A DNA stretch of 64,000 nucleotides from Taenia hydatigena. Its lineage: Eukaryota; Platyhelminthes; Cestoda; Cyclophyllidea; Taeniidae. The stretch covers positions 17,043,423-17,107,422 of the forward strand of contig JADWOT020000004.1 in NCBI GenBank assembly GCA_036345935.2, in the 5' to 3' direction. A model generated the notes under the pieces. It searched no databases. It saw nothing but the letters and a program-made list of their open reading frames with translations, and had not been told where the DNA came from. Every line of letters begins with the position of its first letter. The stretch's first letter is position 1. Positions 1-14,200 of the stretch are shown one piece after another. A program made the position numbers and the translations under genes.

Positions 1-2046
1 TGGAATCCTAAGTGGTTATTTGATTTGAGGCATGGATATGCATAAATGCAACAGAAATGAGTATGCACGAATGAAATAAAACGAGTTCACACTTGGAATG
101 GCTTCACGAAGACTGGCGAGTGGATCAGAATCGACTTTAGGGATAGGAAAATACCAATTGAAATGCGGTCAGATGTATTTTTTGAAGGGTTGACCGCACA
201 CAAATCAGGCGGGTGGTTCAGCTCTATGAAAACAAAAAATCAGACATTGTCTACTTATAATTGGTCACTGTATCACATTGTTCACAGTATCTTCTATTCG
301 TATAAAATGAGGTACACGCATTCGCTCACTCGCGTGCTACGTTAATAATTAAGCTTTGTTGCGACCAAATGCTTTTGAAGGGGCTTCTTTATAGACAGGA
401 TAATCCATCTGAATATCTAGTAACAATCAAAACTTTACTCCATCCAGACCTTCCCTGGAACCTTATTGGTGGTCAGTTTTAACGACATTCGAAAAGCATT
501 CAAAAAATATGCCTACTGCGTTGGGTTGCACAGTGACCATCGGAGTAGCAGCGAGAGGCAACATATTTACAGCTCAGTGCGACCTGAGAAGCTATTAGTA
601 TGTCAGTCAACGTCTGTGATGTTCCCGTTTGGGCGACCTCCCATCATTGTCTTACACCTGGATTTGGGTTGACTCCACTCACATTACGAACAGGAAAACT
701 AGCGATGGGACACACATAGGCTGAATGATATGTTTAATTCGCTTGTGAAAGCGCTGAAGACATTCCCACGATTGTGTAACAGACGACAATAAAACAGGCT
801 TTAGTCCAGTTGCCCAGATCCCAGACTCTAGTATCGGGTACATATCCTGTCAATGTCTAACAACAACCACTTTATGTTGTCAAAAGGCGGTAGAAGCGGT
901 ACCAACCTCAGCCAAAAGGATTGAGAATCATGAAACCACAATACCAAGTGCATAAACAAACCCTCACATTATACAAATGCGCATTCGTTCACAGGTCTTG
1001 TCCTTTAAGGACAGCCTCAGCTACACAGTGTGCTGTTAGACCAGAAAAACCGAAAATATGTGGAACATTGACTTACCTAAGCTTTATGATAGGAGACCAC
1101 CTACCAATGGCCAAAGGCCGGAATTATTTTCGCTAATTTCGATAGCTCATATTGCCGGTCAGTTATGCACCACTGCACGGGTAATCTCGCAAAAGCACAG
1201 AAGAAATAGCATCTACGGCCAGTTCAGCTTATAAATTAAACCAACCTCACAGTTTACAAATCGCCATCATGTCAAGTCAGGAGGGACAAACTTGAACTCC
1301 CACGCAAAGGTTTAGCCGTTATTACAATTTCGCATCAACACTACACACATCGAGTCCTTACATCTCTCCCGCGAGCACGCAAGAATGGAGGAAGGAGTGA
1401 CAGAAATAATGTCAATTTGCCTCCTTGTAATTGGCATGCGTTTCCTTTCTAATATCGTTGTGCATACTTTGCAGGTTAACTGTCTCCCATAATCGAATTA
1501 CTCTGCAGATCTACTTCATTTAGCCTTGTTATTTGAAGTTCCGCCACTTTTGAAACGGCACATTCGGCATTTGCAAGTTAATACAAAGTTAAATGCAAGA
1601 CTTTAGGAGTGGGAAAGTACTAATAAGTGAAAATGCGCAGAGGATAATGTAATGTAGTGCGCTGACCACATGCTTGGCCACTCCTTTTGATTAGGCAAGC
1701 TTAAAGGCTGTGACCTTGTGCCTTCCTTCGACGGCATCGCCTCAAAGTCGGACCTGAGGCCTCCTTGGCACTCCTGTGAGTAGCAGGTAAATATTCTTCC
1801 TTAGTGGTATGATTCCTTCCTCATTCAGAGGAGTCTCGGCGCCCCACATAAATGCATTCATCATATCTAGTTTGATGCTAGTGTAAAATATGCATATTTT
1901 ATTGAGAAATTAAAGCATAAGACACCAATCATATGAATCACTGTTTCGCTGCGATTATCTTCTGAGTTGGTCTCCCCTCAAACACTGTCGTAAGGAAATC
2001 CTGCCATAAGGAAACAAGGTCATCACTCAAAATACCACAAACTTAC
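1..2046. other. No gene recognised; repeat remnant near 1.7-1.85 kb
   Basis: I see no convincing exon on either strand. The phosphatase should continue here with a short 3' exon taking an incoming phase of 1, but none stands out and there is no second phosphatase domain. The stretch around 1698-1855 resembles the dispersed repeat listed elsewhere. The small open frames at 163-345, 466-672 and 921-1136 have no recognisable motifs. Confidence 0.5.
1698..1855 (+). repeat. Dispersed 0.7-kb repeat, degenerate head fragment
   Basis: It starts TTAAAGGCTGTGACCTTGTG and later reads TTATG-like, then CCTTCCTCATTCAG and AGTCTCGGCGCC. This follows the order of the head segment of the repeat defined by the copies at 47551 and 55699. 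It is heavily diverged. Confidence 0.4.
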
Positions 2047-5000
2047 CGATTTCGCCCGTTAGACTTTGGATGTAGTAGCTGAGGAAGTCATGAATAAAGA
2101 TGTATTGTATCTACAAGGCCGAAGCATGGGGCAAGTGATTATCAATCGGATATTTTCAGTACCAGACATGCAAGAAACTCTCTAACATTGTGAGAAGTTG
2201 AGCACTCAGAGCGACCTGGATCGACTTTTGTCGACAAATGTGGTGTCAACCTCACGAGACTGCAACTCGCGAAACAGAGTGCGTAAGTATGCTAACACAC
2301 AAACTTATGCTGCTGTATTAGGCTATATGGCTGCACACCTGTCTACTGATCAGGTAATAATGTATTCTTTTGGAAATAGCTTCTCACAACTAATGGCCAC
2401 ATCCGCATAACAAATAACGTAGAATAGCTGTAGGAATTCATGATTAAGGTAGGCGGACAACTTACATCCTGTTGAACAGTCTTCAACCGTTGTGATCGTA
2501 ACCAAAGGACAGTTTGGTAGATGTCCACTGTTAGGGTGCACTTATCGAGGGTGGCACGATTGTGCAGCAGAATTGCCTTTCCCGACTCCGTTAAGTTTGC
2601 ATACACGGATTCCTGCCACGGAACATCATCTTCTGCTTTTGCATTACTCACACTCTTCCGATCCTCCATGCCCACTAAACTTTGGATGTACCTTGCGAGC
2701 ATGTCAATCGCAATAAAAGTGCCTGTTCGTCCAACTCCGGCGCTAAAGCAGTGAGAATAACGTGTTTTGTGGGCATGAAGTATTCCATCACATCAACGAG
2801 CAAGTTATAGCTACTAAGCCTTCTTATTAATGATGTGTGGAAAACTTAGGAAGATGGAAGTAGAGGAGCATATACCTGCAGTGAACGAGGACGGAGCTGG
2901 TGGATTGCCTATTCATGGTCTTGAAATCATCCCAGTATTTCTTTAAGAAAATATAGAAGTCGTCCTTTCTGGGCACCTTGAAATCATCCCAACCTGTCAT
3001 CAAAAGCTGGATGACTCGCCTGGGCACGCCATTTTCCACAGCCTACAAGGCATCAAAGCTAGTCTCTCATGCCGAAGAATTAGCTCCTCTGAACGGTGAT
3101 AATTGTGTGTACAAATGATAACGTAGAAGGAAGTTTTCCCGTAGAGACTAGTGGAGGCAAAAATTGCCGAGCGACACTTCGACACTTTGACACTTACCTT
3201 ATTGTGTACAACGAGGATGCGACGGATATAGCAGAGTCCGGTCTCAGTGCTCTGTAATGTGACCGTGAAGTTGCCGTAGGTGGCGGAGCATAACTCGCTG
3301 TTTAGGCCATCACCTTCACTATCACCCTCCTTACGGTTCTGCTTACGTGGCCAGTAGGGCCAACACTTCTCCTTTTCCCTTTCGTACAGTCTACAAGGTG
3401 GATACAGAATTGTGGCAAAGTAAAAGGGACCATGAGGAGCCAAATGTCAGAATGACGGCTTAAAGCAGAAGTGAAGTGGTATAAAACTCACCTTGTGAGC
3501 ATGACAATAACTCGCACATTGGAATCCCAAATGGCCTGCCAGAATAGGCCTACAGAGCAGCGTTTAGGAGCCTGTGCCGCCACGTAGAAGGTGGGAGAGG
3601 GCCTGCAGCCAGGCCTGATAGTGACGCATTTAATGCTCAAAGGCGGTGGCGTGGAAGGTATGAGACTGGCATTGACGTAGTCAGACATCGCGTTGAGGGC
3701 GATAGGTGTGGCCTTGGGGTCAACGTCGTCGGGTAGACAAATGTCGACCAGGGCATACTTATTTGTCAGCTTTAGGCGATTTTGGTCGACTATAAATTAA
3801 GACAAAACCATTTTAGTCCACTTGGTGCAAAACTTTTGTATGCACAGCAGCAAGGATTAGCATTGTTTGATTGAATGTCGCAAGAATGATGTTCATTTTG
3901 TTTATCTTTTCTTCAGGTCTTTTAGTCATTCTAAGGGCTCACAGACCCGTTTGAGAGCGCCATTCCTCTTTCTGGTAAATTGTGGAACAGTCGAATTCCT
4001 GCAACATTTTGATGGGGGTAAGTAAAACTTTCAAATGCTTATCTACTCTAGACTCTTTCTCCCATTTCTATTAAGTTATTTTCAAGGAAGCAAAACACTC
4101 AAAGCAGTCTCGCCTCCAATCTGGCGCACACTGTAAATGCAGGATAATGCAATGTAATTGTGGATAGAACAATGGATAGTTTGTAAAATTAAAGCCTTCT
4201 TCTTCCCCAAAAGTTGAAATTTATTTAATTTAGCTATTATCTATCGAATTGCAGGTTGCAGGTGGTATCGGTGCGAGTAATATGATGCATCATTCGTGCC
4301 ATTGCCTTTACCAAAGTTTATCGTAACCAGGGACTGATCAAACGGCTGACCAATTATCACTAAGCTTTTTGGTGAAGATACATATACAAGCTCACAAAAG
4401 TTACACTACCGCAAAGAACTCCAGCGAAATCTGGGAGGACTGTTGCGTTAGTTGGCCTAACCCAGAGATTGTGCCTGCAATCCTAGAGGCATTCTTAAAA
4501 ATACCAAAATGGTCGGCGTTGTTTAAAGGAATTATTAATAATGCTAGCAGAGGAGGTAGTAAAAAGTACTCCTCCTCTTCAGCTCTAACCATAAATCCTG
4601 CTCGACCAGATTTTCCTTATCTTTTCTCTTACTTAGGCTTGATTAGACACTACACACAAATGGGATAGGAAGCAGTCTCATGGTATGGAAGCTCATTCTT
4701 CTACGTTCGACCTTAGACTCCACGTAAAGGGACATTCACTGCTTTAAGGCTTGTTTAAACCCTTGTAAATAGTTCAAGTACTCAAACATTCATCTTTGCG
4801 CATTAGTTGAAAGAACGCTGTCACTAAGTTCAGGAGTCAAAACGCGTGGCAGACAAAAGTAAACTCACAAGGCAAAACGTTTTTGTACCGATTCCTCAGA
4901 TGATTTTCAGGATGAGCACCAACCTCCATTGTCAGACCCTTTTCGTCCTGCTGTACAGCAGCATTACATTGCAGGGTCTAAGAGAAAGAGTCAGTCTTTG

Positions 5001-5255
5001 TCATTACCTTCCACTCTGAGTTATCAAGTTATAATAAATCAAATTTTAAGCAATAGTGCGAGACAGAAACGACGCTAGTGTGAACGTTTGCATAAGACTT
5101 ATCAATTGCAAGCCAATTGTAGCAGTTAGGGAGAAGAAGGTGTTAAGGTTACCTTGAATTCTTCACGTAAAATCGCGTAGTCGTTTGTGGCATAGTCGGC
5201 GACAGTTTTTACAAAATCCGACAGGTGGATTGGTGATGGAGCCTTTCGGGAACGC
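2047..5255 (-). CDS. RPTP catalytic domain, seven exons (juxtamembrane to C-terminal helix)
   Basis: The exons are 5153-5255, 4869-4977, 3492-3789, 3198-3390, 2876-3042, 2466-2742 and 2047-2110. Read in order they give the classical PTP motifs: NRYKNVLPFDQNRLKL, then SDYVNASLIP, YVAAQAPK (usually QGP), VRVIVMLTR, a WPD-loop equivalent reading WDDFKVP, the signature HCSAGVGRTG with catalytic Cys and Arg present, and the Q-loop stretch LRSQRLKTVQQDIQYIF. The HC/SAG codon is split across the intron between 2876 and 2742. An acidic insert of about 20 residues follows WPYWP in exon 3198-3390. The catalytic residues all look present, so I expect an active enzyme, although the WPD loop differs from consensus at three positions. 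The WPD-to-WDD change is described separately. Confidence 0.93.
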
Positions 5256-8200
5256 CTAACACATATATGTGGAGTTTTTTGTTAAAAACTGGTTTAATCA
5301 ATTTATGGGTTTAAAAGAATCTGACGCTGCTTGTAAGCAACCCTAAGCATAAAAGCAACAATAATAGAGCAGAAAAAAAGTGAAATTTAACGTAAACTAT
5401 GAAACTGCAGTTTACTTCACGCCATGTGAAAAAATTATTGAAGTAGTGGCTTGGATTGCTTACGCTCCAAACTTCTTTGGTAGTATGGTTATGGAATCTA
5501 CTTCCAGTGCATCTTCATCCTCACTACACACTTTCCTGAAAGAAAAGAACGAAAGTGGTTATAGTATCGATGATATAGTTTGGTACAAAGATATTATTTA
5601 CTTTTTTGAGGTCAAAAATTAAAACTGCTTCTAACGACGGGAAAGCTCTTGCGGCCCTTGGCAGAGCCCAGTGCAATGTATACAACGGATGACAGGTATG
5701 AACCATCAGTCAGCAAGTCGTTTGAAAGGTTAGTCTCTCGGAGGGTCAGACAATCGGTCAATCAGTCTGCCGGTCTGTCAGCAGGCTAGTCAGTCATTTA
5801 GCCGGCCTGTCAGTCAGTCGATATGATCTTACTTTATGCATTGTATCCTCTATCACTTTTTCTTTGTCTCAAGCACCCATATCATTGAAATGGTGGGTAA
5901 GAATGATCCAGTTCCAATAAACATGATCTAAAAATTATGCTAGACGCAGATGCAAGTATGCTGCTAAAGCTTTCCGTAGGATTAGTTGCATGGCACTTGG
6001 CGGAGGTAAGATAGATGCAGGAACGGATAGGATCGTATAAAAGAAGGTGTTTTAGGGGATTGTGGTGATGATTCCCTTCATGTTGGATGCAACACGTCAC
6101 TAGCGGTTAAGGCAAACGGAGACAAAAGGCAAAATCATCAGGCGGTGAGCGACTCCTTTGACACACTCACGTGTACTGATCCTGCCTTATGATCTTCGCC
6201 CTTTGCTTTCTTATAACTATAATCACTATCATGACAGTGATTAGGACAATGGCCAGTATTCCCGTTATCAAACCAGCTTGGAAGCCGCGCTTGAAAAGGA
6301 CCACTAAAAGACGAAAAAAGGCCCAAAATTAGAGTACTGATGAGGTGTCTTTCCTTTGAAATACGAGATTCAAAACAGCTTTGAAGCTTTTGTTCTTATG
6401 ACTTCGGTCTAGTCGCTCCTACTTTTCCACATAACCCTTGTAACCAGTGTCAATAGATGTCATCTAAAGCACTGCTCAAAGTTTAAAGACTGTCTATCAT
6501 CACTGCCAATGAAGGGCAACCTTAAGTGTTTTATGAAGACCACAACAGCTGCAGGTACGAGGGATAGAAGTAGAAGTTGGGCTGATTGCAGCCTCGCCTT
6601 TCTGCATCACCTTTGGCGTTAGTCTGCCAATACTGCTCCATTATCTGATGAACGGAACCCATCTTCACCGCGTGTACTCTCACCACCCCAGTAAACATAG
6701 TAGTATTTGTCTCTCCAATGCTCCGAAATCCCAGCACAAGGCGGATCGTCGTCTTGTAGAGTCTTGAGTTGAGGCGTTCAGCGTGCTGCAACACTTGTGT
6801 GGAGGCTTTTGTGCATTGTGTCTCTATTCGACGCAACTCTTGTTCAACCGCAGGCAAGGCATTCCTCTAAAAGAATGAAATTGTTTAGAGTGATCCACAG
6901 TAGAAACAGGGAGAGTGTATCAAGGTGACTACCAGTTGTTGGTAGTGTTCATTTTCAAGTTAGAGATGCTAGACTTTGATGGATGACCGTCTAAATTCCT
7001 GATATCGCTTGTGCTGGATTCCTGCCTAGCCAAAGGTAAAGCTGCCTCACACCTGAGCGCCTCTTGATGCATCCATAGCTTGCTGAGTCGCCACACTGGC
7101 ATTTGTAAATCTATCCGAATGAGCAACCATTCGATCCACTCTCCGTTGATGGCTAAGTCTGCAATGACTCACTGGCAATGGCGGATAAAGTTAGGTCAAC
7201 TTTTAGCATTTGCAGTGATTTTGAAATCGTTACTAAACAAATGACCATCCGATGATGGTAATTATCAAAAGACGAGAAAGGAATGTGACGCAAATCTTAC
7301 CAGACCATAGCCTGGAAAACAGTCTTCACAAGGAACCCAAATAAGGCGGCAACTCTTGGCAGCTGACTGTGTTATCTCGACAATGTATCCAAGAACGCTA
7401 CCCGCACTGGTGGCATCGACGGTCCAGTCGACAATGGTGCAGATTGAAACGTTTTGTTCACTGGGCGAAATACCATTCTCAACCACCCGAAGCTCCTGCT
7501 CTCTACTGTACGCTGCCTGCGGCAGCAGACAACCAGAGCTAGGCTCTTCCTTTCCCTCCCTTTCGGGGATGTAGGCTGTCACTGTCACGTTGTGAGTCTT
7601 CACTTCACTTTTTGCTGCAAATGGAAATCCCCGAAATACACTATCCTGTCCATTTCATTAAAGTCAGTAGGATAAGCTAATACCATGCATTTATTGACGC
7701 AGGAACAGTTTCGAAATGGCTGTCTGCTGATGTAAATTGCTTCCTGCGAATGCCATTTTATAGAGATGCATTTGATGATATGCTAATTCAATCTGCTTAT
7801 TAAAAAAGGAGATTTACCTACTCAAAGGCTAGATGAGGTATGGAGCCGACGAGAACTGTACAAGACTGTTTAGTCGGTGCTAAATTGCCAGCGTTGGAAA
7901 TTAAATTGTTGAGGATTTAATCTTAAAAACACTGGGGTTGAGTTTGGACAAATTGTAGGGGATATTTGTCGAGTTCACAACAACCAAATTTAAGTCAAAC
8001 AGTGATTGATGAGGTCCTTCGACCAAAACACTTTTATTATGACAAAGAAAGTGTAAAATGCACTTACTACCCTCTTCATCACCTAAGTTTGCGAGCAGGA
8101 GGCAGAAGGCCTATCAATGACTTACAGAGGGCTGTGGGAACGGCCAATGTTTCGGACCAGGCTGAAGCAAATGTCTCATCGTTGCAATGAGAAGTTGAAC

Positions 8201-11200
8201 CAAGGGGCTGAATTCGTGCTTTGACACTGTAAACGAATCCTTCCTTCAGTTTTGTTAAGTTAATACCTACAAGACGAGATGAGTAACACGTAAACCACCC
8301 AAGCATTTGATGACGTGAAATAAAAATGGACATTGAGGAAGAAGAATAAGGCTTGGAAGTTCAAGGCTACGTAATGTTACCTCTACGATTAACATATTAA
8401 TGAAAACTGTAAATTAGTTTAAGTGCATTACCGGTTGGAGTTGCGAGAATCGCTAGACAGTAGGCGGAATTGGGCCACACACCCCATTGAAGAGCGTACT
8501 CGTAGTCACAATGGGAATGCTCGGACGAAAAGGATGCTCGGAAATATGGCTCGCCGTCGGTGAGATAAGTGGTTGGCGCCTTTTCACTTATGACTAAAAC
8601 ATTAACAACCATCAATGCTTCGTGGATGCTTATTATGCTACTCTTATCGCCCCTCCATGAGAAGCTGTCAACTCAAAAATTCCATTCAACCTCATTTTAT
8701 CTCCTTATGCTAAAAATAGAGATTCTTAATCTCAATGCCTTTGTGGTGACCTCATATTCCCAAATCCTTTCCTAATTAAATGTGACAGTGTTTGCTACTG
8801 GGCTGCACTTAGTAGGATTCACAGTTTGGATTTGATCTTGACAGAACTACGGCTTGATGAGGGCATTTAGGTTACCGAAATCGTTTCGCATACTCAGGTT
8901 GCCTTTTGACACAACTATACCTGGATATTCGACTTTGGAGTGGAGAGTGTATGGATAGGAGTGCACGCCTCCCATACTCTCAAATCGCAGACAGAACAGG
9001 TAGGTTCCGCAGAACTCAAAGTCGTGCTTCAAATGGGCTGCGTTGAATGGGTGGCTCAGCTTGACATCGTATTGTGTTTTGTTGATTTTTACCACGAGGT
9101 CTGTAGGTTCACTACAATTCCTTTCTGATTTCAGCCTCCATGTCAAATTCACATCGCATCCGTCTCGTCTCAGCCCAACACTCTCCACGCGGCAAGGCGC
9201 TATATGGGAGTTGGAAGTGATTGATCTTTAGCAGCGATTTTATGATTAGCCACAGTGAAAAATATACCAACTAGCTTCAGGACTTGTCAGCAAGAAGACT
9301 TGCTGTGCTGACATTGATAGGGCAGATCTTCACTATCGTTCACACGGAGAGACATCACTGAAGCGTTAACACGTGAGCGATACGTGGTTCTAGATTGTCA
9401 CTTACCTCCCACTTTAGTTTTCACCGTCTTTACAAGAACTGCTCCGATGCTTCCATCTGGTAGGTAAGGAATTATCGAGATATTGTAGTCTGTATTCTGT
9501 GCTAAGTTTGTAATATTCAATCTCCTTATGTCCTCGGTAATTGATTTGATTGGGTGACGTTGAAGACTTTCCACTGCGGTTCGAAGAAATGGTGGCAACA
9601 CCGTTAGATCGGTCTTCTGAATAGGCATCATGTTCAACCTGAAGTCATTTCACCTACCTCAACGAACACCTGGTTCATCTCCGCATCGTAGCGAGAGGTA
9701 ATCAAGATAAGAAATTTGGGGAAGGAGGAGAAAGACTCCCTTGGATTCTTCCACTCTATGCTAATCCAAGATATTCCCTGAATGGAATCTGCGTCAGTTG
9801 CGCAACCGATTGGAGCTAAAAATGCGAACAGGGGAGCATTCGGTGAAACAAAGTCGAGCGTCACGAAACTCGAATACCTATCCTACTGCTGTATTTCGTA
9901 GACATATAAAGTAACCCTATTTTCATTCCCTTTGGAAGCCTCGAGATGGCAAGACCATCTGGGGATAACAAGCCTCATTGGATTTAATCCTACCTTCATA
10001 TTTGGATGGCCTTCTTCGGCTTGATAAAGTGCTTCCTATCAGGTAAATAAGGAACATACCAACAACACTGCAGAGAGGAAGATTGCATGATTTCACATGT
10101 TTGTGGGCAGTAACACATCCACTTTCACCGTCGATAGCCTCAGACAGAGGCTCACAATAGCCCTCACAGGCCTCACCGTCAGCAGTCCTTCTCGCAAACT
10201 CTCTATCGTACACACCGACAGCACTTCCGTGTGTGCTGCTCCAGTCACCAGCCGGCCATATGCACCAATTTCTGCAATCTGAAGAAGAAAGGACTGATTA
10301 TTGCAGAAGTGCCTGTTTATGCTAGCCATCCTTGTGAAGTAAAAGCATGAATGGTGAGGAAGGAAGTCAGAAAAATGACCTTTGCTAAGTGTTGTCTTTA
10401 CATAAAGACTGAGCCTCTACATATGTTTAGTATTATTAAGTATTGATAATGATGGCCAATTTGTGAGCTTACAGTGTTTTCGTGTTTCAGAAGTAATTGA
10501 TGCTAACAGAAGTTCCTCCCCAGTGGATGGATTGCCCGGGTAAGCATACAAGAAGACTTGCAAATTGCTGTTGGTTGTTGATTGAATGCGTGCAGTGAAG
10601 TGAACACTATCGCCATATTCACTCGGCCGCCAGACAGAACGATTTTGGTAGAGACTGTAGGAACTGACGACCTCATAATAGAGTGGGTATTCTTTGCATG
10701 CTCTGAGGTCCTTAGTCTGACAGATGCGGACAATGAAAGCCAGGGGATTGGGCAGAGTGACATTGAGATGAACCACATTGACGTAGACCAAATTTGATGA
10801 CAGAGCGATCGCCTTAATTTGAGGTTGGAAGTTAACTATAAAGTTGGGAGAGATGAGGCTTGTAAGCTGACAACGGAAAGAGATATTTAAGTTGTGGTTG
10901 CATTATCAAAGGCATAACTTTTGTTGCTTTTCCAACGCTCTCACCTTCGTGGCTAAATCGAACTATGGGCCGACAATGCAAATCTGTATTGCACCTACTA
11001 AAATACTCCATTTAGAGGAATTCCGTAATTTGACAAATGAGCATTCGGTTTTGTTATGAATGTGACATTTTATTTTCTATGTCACAATTTTAACCTGGAG
11101 TTTTAAGGTGTTGAAAATGCATGCCAACTTGGAAGATGCTGAATCATTTTGTCGCCCAATTTCTGATCAGCACATCGCCGGTTGCCCATTAACTCTGTAA

Positions 11201-14200
11201 TGAAGTACTGGCACAAAGATTAAGGCGACTTGTTGGGTTAGTGATAATTTGTGTTTATATTTTAATTGCTACATAAGAACAGGCGATTAAGATTAACTTA
11301 GTCAGCCCATTCAAGCCCCAGACAAGGGATAGCTGTGGGTCGTGATGTGGTTAGCTACTTTTGGGAGGCATGTCATGATTCTCTCCGGGGCAGGATTTAT
11401 CGCTCTTAAACGGCACAAAGAATCCATCTCTCTTCATCCGCATTCAAAATCCATTAAAGGGTATTTTTCTAGAGGTTGTTTTCAAAATTGCCCTTAAAAT
11501 CAGGGTACTTACGCTGATGAGGTAAAATTCTGAACACCTTTTGGAAGGGCAGACCTGAGTAACTCGGGTGTGCTTTCAGTCGGTAAACAGCACCCGGGGT
11601 TAAAGAGACCTCGATTTTGCGTCTGTTGTTGTCAGTGAATTCTTTGCATAGTCTCTCGGCAGCTCCGTTGCTGAGGGTGGGTGCCTGAAGTTAAACAATA
11701 TCATCTTAGTCTAGTTTGCAGGTGACATCTGCACAACCACCGCCCACAAGTAAATGTAATTCATACGAGGGCAGAAAGTGGGCATGAAGAAGGAGAAGAC
11801 GGCTTACACTGTTATTGCAATGGATCGGATAGGCTCCGATCTCGGATATCTTGAGGACGCGTGCCCCATTTGTGGATATGTGTACCCAAGTTCCTCGTAC
11901 GTCCAGCGTTACGCTTGCAGCTCAAAAGAACATTGTGATAATTTGCAATTGCAGTGAACTTTACAACTTCTTTATTTTAGTAATTCAAGGCACTGCTTAA
12001 ATACTTCCTATTCTTTTGCTTTAACTAAGCCCCTGAGGTCGATTAATGCCAGTGGTTTGGCATCTACTTGCCTAACTTAGCTCACCAACTATTCTATAAC
12101 CAACCATTTAGCACATGGCATCTACATCCATTACGAAAAAAATAAAGGCAGCACATACTGTGTAAGGATGTTCTGGCCTCTATACTTGTACTCTCAGCAA
12201 GAGTGTTCACATCCAGGTAAAAGATTGGTGTTATGTCAAAGTAATAGAGCGTATTGGGTCGGAGATCTTCTATGGAGACTGCAAATATACCCAGGGGACC
12301 CTGCTCATCCACATCAGCTCGATTCCAGCCCTGAACCCAAGTTTGTCGTCGCGAGCCTGGAAAATCGGGCCAATACCCATCTAGTTGTCCCTCCACCACT
12401 CTCGCCATTCGGCCACCGCACCTGTGAGCCGATGCCAGACGCTCAGCTGATTGTCTTATGAAGGTGCTTTCCTGTTCCGTGATCTTAAACAGAAGTGACA
12501 AGGTTTGGTGACCTTATCTGTGTGAGGTGAATTGTAAGGTGGTTTTATTATTGGCCACTCAACGAGCTCTTACCCATGGTGCAGATAGGATTACTTCCCT
12601 TTCCCAACAAGTTTCACCTCTACGGACGGAGATGACATAGCCAATCGGTGGCGTGGCAGGTCTTCTAATTCTTGGAGGTGGCCAGCTCAATTGGATCCAG
12701 TTTTTATCAACCCCCTCAACATAAACGTCCATTGAATAGAGGGACGCCTCTTGAGAAGTCTCTTGAAAAGTTGTAAAGGTCCCACAGTACCAGTCATTCT
12801 GATACTCATTTGATGCCACACAAAGGTGATAAGTTGTGCCTGGACTGAGGCGATCCAAGCAGACACTTGTTTGTCTCTCACTCAGTTGCGTCTGCATTTG
12901 CGCCGTCCTATGTGCGGATTAAAAATGTTGGTAAGGGATGCTTAAAGAAATGTACATCTGATTAAAAGCATCCAAACTCAGATAGCTGCTCCAATCGGTG
13001 TTAAGCCCTTTACATTAGGCTAGCGGTTTTTTTATTAGAAGATGGTTGAGTTCGGCTATTAAGCAAAGAACACTATAAGCTATGAAAAGAGGAAGGCACA
13101 GAAATCAAGATGCACAATCTGCATCATTTGAAACATAATTTCGCCATGGCGACATTTGGAGGTGAATGTGTTTTAAGTGTCCATCGATAATAGTCAGTCA
13201 ATGTATTCGAGCATTTCGATTCTCCGGTGAAGTTATTCATCCAACTCACACCGCATTATGCCACGCCACACTTGCTGATACGACTCGCATAGTGGTCTGG
13301 GTCCATGCCAATGCAAGCCTTCAAAGTAGTGCGCCGTCCAATCCTCTTGTAGTGGTTCAGTGTAAAAGTCCGTCTTGGTACCTTGCGTCCACAAATCATC
13401 GTGCTGTGCTCCCTATGGTTCACTAGGCTGTACTGTGATTTGATTGCTGTGCTGAGTCTTCTGTTGCTCAATTTTACGAGGCCTTTTTTGCATATCAATC
13501 AGACGTTTGGATAAAGGAAGTGCTGCGAGTGCTAAATGAACTATCGTTCTCGTGGTTAGCTGCTGTGTTGCCAGTGGTAGTTGTCTTGCTCTTGGTGGAG
13601 TGTAAACCACCACAGGTGGCATTGTCGATGTACCATGCTACTATTAAAGCCGGCCATAAGATTAAATGGACGGTTGCGGATTCGGTTTGTGCTCCTTCTT
13701 CTACATCAGACTTCATTCATCACCCGTTTCGTGCCATGAACGTGCACTCAAGTCCACTACCGCAATCACCTATTGTCTTGATTGCAGCCTTAGAAGGGTT
13801 TAATGGCACCTGTTCGAGTCAGCAGTGATGAAGGAGCACATCTGCCACAGCACTGTACAGTGTAGCACCCTAGTATTGCTTTAATGGGGTGTTTAACCCT
13901 TCATTGTGTTTTTGCGATTACGTGGTGCTCGACTTTTGCATTTCCACCTAGTGTAATGGTTCACCAATCATTCTGGACGTCAAGAATGCATATCTAGCCA
14001 CATTGTTCTGCCTACTTTCAAATGTTGGAAGTACGAAGGCGCTAGGTCTCCTTTTATACATACTAAATAAACGTTACAGCATCAATTCCGCATCTCAGAT
14101 GTAGTGCATCAAATTTTGTGCAGCAGAGGCAAATTATTAACACCCTTGCAGTTGTATACAGATTGGCTGAGTAATCAAAGTAGCTTAATTAAAAGTTGCA

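Noticed and set aside
1600..1790. Minus-strand frame resembling the start of a second phosphatase domain (GLRSDFEAMPSKEG)
   Set aside because: The best acceptor puts the frame into a stop, no later D2 motifs follow, and the stretch overlaps a dispersed-repeat fragment at 1698-1855.
6929..7126. Minus-strand open frame between phosphatase exons
   Set aside because: Exons 7301-7614 and 6611-6866 join directly in phase; including this frame would create a stop codon.
13166..13828. Plus-strand frames inside the phosphatase intron with some hydrophobic runs
   Set aside because: No family motif, no splice support and opposite strand to the gene; possibly an old repeat.
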